Assembly: GCA_958367245.1 (NCBI GenBank)
Contig: CATXEA010000048.1
Span: forward strand, 1-10,205
Length of the DNA: 10,205 nucleotides
Direction: 5' to 3'
Origin: an uncultured Blautia sp.
Lineage (GTDB): Bacteria > Bacillota > Clostridia > Lachnospirales > Lachnospiraceae
Below are positions 6,322-10,205 of the stretch, in pieces (the first letter of the stretch is position 1; each line of letters begins with the position of its first letter). Under the pieces are notes generated by a model that saw nothing but the letters and a program-made list of their open reading frames with translations, did not search any database and was not told the origin of the DNA. The translations under genes and the position numbers were made by a program.

Positions 6322-6972
6322 ATGAAAAAGCAATTCACAACGTCACAGATTACCCTGTTAGGTCTGATGGGAGCCATACTTTTACTGATGGCATATACAC
6401 CCCTTGGATATCTGAATATCGGACCTCTCGCCATCACCTTTAATGTAATTCCTGTAGCCATCAGCGCCATTGTCTTAGGACCTGTGGGCGGTCTGATCGC
6501 TGGTTCTATTTTTGGTCTTACAAGCTTTTTCCAGTGTATCGGAATCGGCGGGACAAGCGCTATGGGAGCTATGCTCTTCGGAATCAATCCGTTTCTGGCA
6601 TTTATTCAGAGATTCGTACCCCGCGCCCTTGACGGACTTCTCATTGGCTACATTTACAGAGGAATGCGCAAGAAAACAAACGTATATATTTCCTGTGCTG
6701 TGACCGGATTCTTTTCCGCATTTCTGAATACGGCATTCTTTATGACTGCATTGGTTGTTCTTTTTGGAAACACCCAGTATGTTCAGGATATGATCGGAGG
6801 ACAGAATGTGATCGTATTTATCTGTACTTTCGTAGGAATCAACGCAGTATGTGAGATGCTGTCATCTACAGTAATCACAGGCGCAGTGGGAACCGCTCTT
6901 TCCAAAGCGCATTTAATTCCTGCTTCCCAGATGGATATTAACCATGAAATAAAGGCGGAAGCAAGTCATTAA
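6322..6972 (+). CDS. panT: ECF transporter S component, probably pantothenate-specific (PanT)
   Basis: 216-aa integral membrane protein resembling substrate-binding S components of energy-coupling factor vitamin transporters. About six hydrophobic segments can be seen, near 10-28, 36-54, 56-74, 83-113, 121-148 and 163-195. The pattern N-x-x-P-V-A-I-S-A-I-V-L-G-P-x-x-G (41-57) followed by G-S-x-F-G (61-65) is typical of the group. N-terminal T-T-S-Q-I matches the short cytoplasmic start of many S components. It needs the shared EcfA/EcfA'/EcfT module, which is not encoded here. Specificity is inferred from position: it lies between coaBC and coaX, and pantothenate is the precursor those enzymes use; PanT is an established ECF S-component class. 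The family call is firm and the substrate likely. A perfect palindrome lies 12 bp after its stop codon. Confidence 0.85.
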   Translation: MKKQFTTSQITLLGLMGAILLLMAYTPLGYLNIGPLAITFNVIPVAISAIVLGPVGGLIAGSIFGLTSFFQCIGIGGTSAMGAMLFGINPFLAFIQRFVPRALDGLLIGYIYRGMRKKTNVYISCAVTGFFSAFLNTAFFMTALVVLFGNTQYVQDMIGGQNVIVFICTFVGINAVCEMLSSTVITGAVGTALSKAHLIPASQMDINHEIKAEASH

Positions 6973-6983
6973 CAGAAAAAGAA

Positions 6984-7005
6984 CAGGCACACATATGTGT
7001 GCCTG
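6984..7005. repeat. Perfect 22-bp palindrome between panT and coaX
   Basis: CAGGCACACAT (6984-6994) is followed directly by its exact complement ATGTGTGCCTG (6995-7005). It ends 5 nt before the coaX ribosome binding site GGAG (7011-7014). As RNA it would form a 9-bp stem with a 4-nt loop; as DNA it could be a dimer-binding operator. The tail AATTTGG is a poor T-tract, so full termination is unlikely. Attenuation, mRNA processing or protection, or regulator binding are all possible. Confidence 0.6.
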
Positions 7006-7020
7006 AATTTGGAGAAAAAT

Positions 7021-7785
7021 ATGATTTTAGCACTTGATATCGGAAATACCAATATAGTTGTCGGTTGCATCGACAGAGAAAAAACCTATTTTATTGAAAG
7101 ACTTTCTACAGTCCGCACAAAAACGGAACTGGAATACGCGGTGGATATTAAAACGGTTCTTGATATTTATCATATCAAAAAAGCAGATATCGAAGGATGT
7201 ATCATTTCTTCCGTAGTGCCTCAGGTGACAAATATCGCACGTCTGGCAGCAGAAAAAATCCTGAAAAAAGAGGTCATGGTACTTGGACCGGGAGTGAAGA
7301 CAGGTTTAAATATTATGATGGACAATCCGGGACAGCTTGGCGCAGACCTTGTGGCAGATGCAGTGGCAGGTCTCGCGGAATATCCTGTACCTTTTATTGT
7401 GATAGATATGGGAACTGCAACTACAGTTTCCGTTGTAAACGAAAAAAAACAATACATCGGAGGTATGATTCTCCCGGGCGTACGTATTTCTCTTGACGCG
7501 CTGACTTCAAGGGCATCTCAGCTCAGCGGAATCAGTCTGGAGGCGCCAAAGCGCATTATTGGCAAAAATACCATTGACTGTATGAAAAGCGGTCTGCTTT
7601 ACAGCAATGCGGCAGCCCTGGACGGTATTGTGGAACGTATTGAGGAAGAACTTGGACAGAAAACCACAGTGATCGCTACAGGAGGTCTGGCAAAGAAGGT
7701 AATTCCTCACTGTAAGAGAGAGATTATTCTTGATGAAGACCTGCTTCTGAAAGGACTGCTTGTTATTTATGAAAAGAATAAATAA
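7021..7785 (+). CDS. coaX: Type III pantothenate kinase
   Basis: 254-aa cytoplasmic enzyme that phosphorylates pantothenate to 4'-phosphopantothenate, the first step of CoA synthesis. Type III kinases belong to the ASKHA fold, typically require a monovalent cation, and are not feedback-inhibited by CoA. Motifs visible: D-I-G-N-T-N (6-11, phosphate loop), G-A-D-L-V-A-D-A-V-A (107-116, with D109 the expected catalytic base), D-M-G-T-A-T-T (129-135), G-G-M-I-L-P-G (147-153) and A-T-G-G (219-222). Length is as usual for CoaX. The ATG at 7021 is chosen because GGAG lies 6 nt upstream and the family begins at this residue. An in-frame GTG at 6997 falls inside the palindrome and would add eight residues. 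Last gene of the operon with coaBC and panT. Confidence 0.95.
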   Translation: MILALDIGNTNIVVGCIDREKTYFIERLSTVRTKTELEYAVDIKTVLDIYHIKKADIEGCIISSVVPQVTNIARLAAEKILKKEVMVLGPGVKTGLNIMMDNPGQLGADLVADAVAGLAEYPVPFIVIDMGTATTVSVVNEKKQYIGGMILPGVRISLDALTSRASQLSGISLEAPKRIIGKNTIDCMKSGLLYSNAAALDGIVERIEEELGQKTTVIATGGLAKKVIPHCKREIILDEDLLLKGLLVIYEKNK

Positions 7786-7789
7786 AAGT

Positions 7790-7813
7790 CAGGAATGCTA
7801 AAAAGCATTCCTG
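7790..7813 (-). terminator. Hairpin at the 3' end of the pseudouridine synthase gene, overlapping its stop codon
   Basis: CAGGAATGC (7790-7798) and GCATTCCTG (7805-7813) form a perfect 9-bp stem with a 6-nt loop. On the minus strand the stem is followed by ACTTTTATTTATTC, a U-rich tail. The TAG stop of the RluA-family gene (7800-7798) lies in the loop and distal arm. On the plus strand the tail AAGTCC is unsuitable, so the terminator works for the minus strand. Confidence 0.6.
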
Positions 7814-8679
7814 AAGTCCAATGGAAGCGGCGCTGTGAAAATCAGCGCCTTTTTTGTTATGGGATGGGTAAATTCAAGCTGGAAAGAGTGAAGGGGCTGA
7901 CGGGAGATTCTGTCATAAACAGGATTGTAAAGATAATCGCCGGGAAGGGGATGCCCGATATGCTTCATGTGAACACGAATTTGGTGGGTACGCCCTGTTT
8001 CCAGATGAAGCTCTGCCAGAGAAAAATATTTGCCCAGAGCAAGCCGTTCATAGTGGGTGACTGCACGTTCTCCGGTTTCAAAATTAATTTCCCGTTCGAT
8101 GGTAGAACCTTCGACCCGGGCAATGGGAGCGTCTACCGTGCCTTTTGGGGGCAGGATTCCTTCTACGAGAGCAAGATAGGTTCTTTTTATTTTTCGCTCT
8201 GCCATTTGTTGGGAAAGGATGGCAGCGCTTAAGGGATTTTTTGCAAGAATCAACGCGCCTGTAGTATCCCGGTCAAGACGGTTGATACAGCGGTAGACAA
8301 AAGGCTCTCCCTTTTGGGCAAAATACCAGGCTGCACCGTTGGCAAGAGTGTTTTCGTAATTTCCCTGAGAAGGGTGGATAGGAGTATCCGCCGGTTTGTT
8401 CAGCACGAGAATATCTTCATCCTCGTACAGAATAAAGAGGGGCATCTCTGTGGGAAGGATATTGTCGGAGGTTTCCGTTTCCGGAATCAGAATACGCAGG
8501 GAATCGCCCTCCTTTAAAGGAGTTCTCCCGAATCCTCTTTCCCCGTTTAACAAAATAGCTTCTCTGTCTGTCTTCATTAGAGACAGCACATGATGGGAAT
8601 ACCCTTCTTTTTTAAGAAAATCAAGAATCGTGAGTCCTTCACGGTCTTTTGAAACAGAATAATATAAAATACGCTGCAT
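7798..8679 (-). CDS. RluA-family RNA pseudouridine synthase
   Basis: 293-aa cytoplasmic enzyme that isomerises uridine to pseudouridine in rRNA or tRNA. The N-terminal region (about 15-66) looks like a degenerate S4-type RNA-binding domain (L-D-F-L at 19-22; I-L-L-N-G-E at 42-47). The catalytic domain shows L-N-K-P (93-96), I-N-R-L-D-R-D-T-T-G-A-L-I-L (132-145) with catalytic Asp136, L-E-T-G-R-T-H-Q-I-R-V-H (226-237), G-H-P-L-P-G-D (242-248), and the terminal F-x-A-P-L-P-x-D-F typical of the family. The motif has Asn133 where His is commonest in H-R-L-D, and T-T-G instead of T-S-G; both are tolerable variants. The start at 8679 has AAAGGAA 8 nt upstream; the frame runs further up but overlaps the divergent MATE gene and lacks family similarity. 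Target uridine cannot be told from sequence. Converges on coaX, divergent from the MATE gene. Confidence 0.9.
   Translation of the reverse strand: MQRILYYSVSKDREGLTILDFLKKEGYSHHVLSLMKTDREAILLNGERGFGRTPLKEGDSLRILIPETETSDNILPTEMPLFILYEDEDILVLNKPADTPIHPSQGNYENTLANGAAWYFAQKGEPFVYRCINRLDRDTTGALILAKNPLSAAILSQQMAERKIKRTYLALVEGILPPKGTVDAPIARVEGSTIEREINFETGERAVTHYERLALGKYFSLAELHLETGRTHQIRVHMKHIGHPLPGDYLYNPVYDRISRQPLHSFQLEFTHPITKKALIFTAPLPLDFRNAF
7829..7855 (+). terminator. Probable terminator of the CoA operon, inside the convergent gene
   Basis: GGCGCTG (7829-7835) pairs with CAGCGCC (7843-7849) across a 7-nt A-rich loop and is followed at once by TTTTTTG. It lies 44 bp past the coaX stop and is the best plus-strand terminator here. 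It is entirely within the antisense coding region of the RluA-family gene, whose residues I-T-K-K-A-L-I-F-T-A-P it encodes on the other strand. Confidence 0.7.
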
Positions 8680-8767
8680 GGAAAGTTCCTTTCTTTCGTA
8701 ACCATTCAAAACAAATTGCAAAGTTTTGGAAGATTTATAAAAGAATAACAGACAATGCAGAAAAAAA

Positions 8768-8774
8768 CAAGGAG
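8768..8774 (+). promoter_or_regulatory. Ribosome binding site deciding the MATE gene start
   Basis: ACAAGGAG ends 4 nt before the ATG at 8779 and 10 nt before the ATG at 8785. The earlier in-frame ATG at 8755 would put this site inside the coding region and has no ribosome binding site of its own. Confidence 0.6.
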
Positions 8775-8778
8775 TGAT

Positions 8779-10125
8779 ATGAAAATGAAAGAACAGCATC
8801 TTTTTACAAACAGGATGCTAAGGAATCTGCTGGTTCCGATTATTCTGGAGCAGCTTTTGACATCCCTGATGGGAACTGTGGATACGATGATGGTGAGTAA
8901 CGTAGGGTCTGCAGCTATTTCAGCAGTATCGCTGGTAGACTCCATAAATGTTCTGGTGATTCAGGCGTTCTCGGCTCTTGCGGCAGGAGGGGCAATTGTG
9001 TGTTCCCAGTATATGGGACAGAAGAATATGGAGATGGCGAATAAGGCTGCAAGACAGGTTCTGTTTATCATTGCGGCAATCTCTCTGGGAGCAACGGCTT
9101 TTTGTCTGATATTCCGTCTGCCTCTCCTTCGTTTCATTTTCGGTCAGGTAGAAGAGGAGGTTATGTCCGCATCAAAGATTTACTTCCTTATTACAGCGGC
9201 TTCCTTCCCGTTTATTGCGCTCTATAATGCAGGAGCATCTATTTTTCGGGCTCAGGAAAATACGAAAGGGCCAATGACGATTTCCGTTATTTCCAATGTT
9301 ATGAACATTGTGGGAAATGCGGTTCTGATATGGGGATTTAATCTGGGGGTTGCCGGAGCTGCAATTTCAACCCTTGTTTCCAGAATTTTTTGCGCGGTTG
9401 TTGTTCTGTGGCAGCTTCGAAAAAACAGACAGCCCATTGTTGTACGGGATTACAGGAAAATTCGCCCGGATGGACATATGATTCGGCGTGTGCTTGGACT
9501 GGGGATTCCATCGGGAGTGGAAAACAGTATGTTTCAGCTTGGAAAACTGGCGATTCAGTCAACTGTTTCCACCCTCGGTACAACTGCCATTGCAGCTCAG
9601 GCTATGACAAATATTCTGGAAAATGTCAATGGTATAGCTGCTATTGGAGTGGGAATTGGTCTTATGACGGTTGTAGGCGAATGTATGGGAGCCGGAAGAA
9701 AGGATGAGGCAGTTTATTACATAAAGAAGCTCTGTGTAGTAGCGGAAGTCATTCTTATTATTTCCTGTGTGACAGTTTTTGCTCTCACAAAGCCGATTAC
9801 CATTCTCGGAGGAATGGAACCGGAAAGCGCAGCTATGTGCATGAATATGGTGATGTGGATTACAATTGTAAAACCGATTGTGTGGATGTTTTCCTTTATC
9901 CCTGCTTACGGACTGCGTGCTGCAGGAGATGTGCGTTTTTCGATGATTACCTCCTGTACGACAATGTGGGTATTCCGTTTCTGCCTCTGTGTGTTCCTGA
10001 TTCGCGTTATGGGATTTGGACCGATTGCAGTGTGGATTGGAATGTTTACAGACTGGACGGCAAGAGGAATTATTTACACATGGAGGTTCCACAGCAGGAA
10101 ATGGCTGGAGCATAAGGTAATCTGA
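8779..10125 (+). CDS. MATE-family multidrug/toxin efflux transporter
   Basis: 448-aa inner-membrane protein of the MATE (multidrug and toxic compound extrusion) family, cation-coupled antiporters that expel drugs or metabolites. The N-terminal T-N-R-M-L-R-N-L-L-V-P-I-I-L-E-Q sequence and the following V-D-T-M-M-V-S segment are the family's usual TM1-2 region; a Gly/Ala-rich segment and S-Q-Y-M-G-Q-K-N (about 80-87) follow. The second half repeats the pattern with G-I-P-S-G-V-E-N and V-G-E-C-M-G-A-G-R. About twelve hydrophobic segments and normal length indicate an intact transporter. Substrate unknown. The start at 8779 is preferred (8785 possible). It is transcribed divergently from the pseudouridine synthase gene across about 100 bp; I could not identify a convincing promoter there. 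No regulator gene is adjacent. Confidence 0.93.
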   Translation: MKMKEQHLFTNRMLRNLLVPIILEQLLTSLMGTVDTMMVSNVGSAAISAVSLVDSINVLVIQAFSALAAGGAIVCSQYMGQKNMEMANKAARQVLFIIAAISLGATAFCLIFRLPLLRFIFGQVEEEVMSASKIYFLITAASFPFIALYNAGASIFRAQENTKGPMTISVISNVMNIVGNAVLIWGFNLGVAGAAISTLVSRIFCAVVVLWQLRKNRQPIVVRDYRKIRPDGHMIRRVLGLGIPSGVENSMFQLGKLAIQSTVSTLGTTAIAAQAMTNILENVNGIAAIGVGIGLMTVVGECMGAGRKDEAVYYIKKLCVVAEVILIISCVTVFALTKPITILGGMEPESAAMCMNMVMWITIVKPIVWMFSFIPAYGLRAAGDVRFSMITSCTTMWVFRFCLCVFLIRVMGFGPIAVWIGMFTDWTARGIIYTWRFHSRKWLEHKVI

Positions 10126-10175
10126 GGCGATATCTGTGCTGCTGTGAATAGGTTACTGTTCAAGGGTCAGCATAA

Positions 10176-10205
10176 GTCATTGTAAAAAATGACGAAATTT
10201 ATTTT
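10176..10205 (+). terminator. Weak candidate terminator after the MATE gene
   Basis: GTCATT (10176-10181) and AATGAC (10188-10193) form a 6-bp AT-rich stem with a 6-nt loop, followed by GAAATTTATTTT up to the window edge. The T-rich tail begins several bases after the stem and the stem is weak, so this is only a candidate. Confidence 0.3.

Noticed and set aside
6997..7020. GTG start for coaX eight codons upstream
   Set aside because: It lies inside the 22-bp palindrome without a ribosome binding site; the family begins at the ATG at 7021.
7795..8232. Open frame of 145 codons on the plus strand
   Set aside because: Antisense to the clearly conserved RluA-family gene and without a recognisable product.
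8716..8741. TTGCAA and TATAAA as a promoter for the MATE gene
   Set aside because: Spacing is only 14 bp, too short for a sigma-A promoter.
1..10205. CRISPR arrays, tRNA/rRNA genes, insertion-sequence transposases, integrases
   Set aside because: No regularly spaced repeats, cloverleaf-like sequences or recognisable transposase/integrase motifs were seen apart from the Rpn-family gene.

Overview
The window looks like a chromosomal segment of a Gram-positive gut Clostridia, most likely a Lachnospiraceae (Blautia/Ruminococcus/Dorea-like). This rests on moderate-to-low GC, strong AGGAGG-type ribosome binding sites, a secreted leucine-rich-repeat/fibronectin protein, an Rpn-type PD-(D/E)XK protein and a coaBC / ECF S-component / coaX cluster. 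The placement is inference; no rRNA or other marker gene is present.

Left part (1-4900), accessory in character. An Rpn/PDDEXK-family nuclease-like gene (161-1066) ends at a strong terminator. Next come a convergent minus-strand pair: a small membrane protein of unknown function (1237-1608) and, just upstream and overlapping it, a short secreted-peptide gene that appears frameshifted (1599-1771). About 600 bp of AT-rich, largely gene-poor DNA follows, with one doubtful small ORF. A clear promoter (2245-2276) then drives an 819-aa secreted protein with BspA-like leucine-rich repeats and fibronectin type III-like domains (2366-4825). This gene ends at a terminator identical over 31 bp to the one behind the Rpn gene. 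The two copies are direct repeats that bracket the accessory block.

Middle part (4950-7800), core metabolism. A three-gene operon for making coenzyme A from imported pantothenate: coaBC (bifunctional phosphopantothenoylcysteine synthetase/decarboxylase), a membrane S-component of an ECF vitamin transporter that is very probably pantothenate-specific (panT), and coaX (type III pantothenate kinase). Together they would take up pantothenate, phosphorylate it, add cysteine and decarboxylate to 4'-phosphopantetheine. A perfect 22-bp palindrome sits between panT and the coaX ribosome binding site.

Right part (7790-10205). A minus-strand RluA-family pseudouridine synthase converges on coaX, with only 12 bp between the two stop codons. 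The likely coaX terminator is built from rluA-family coding sequence, and the rluA-side hairpin includes its own stop codon. Divergent from it is a full-length MATE-family efflux transporter, followed by a short tail with a weak hairpin. I found no tRNA, rRNA, CRISPR array or insertion sequence, and no strong evidence for a wholly new system. The least explained items are the frameshifted peptide/membrane-protein pair and the palindrome in the CoA operon.
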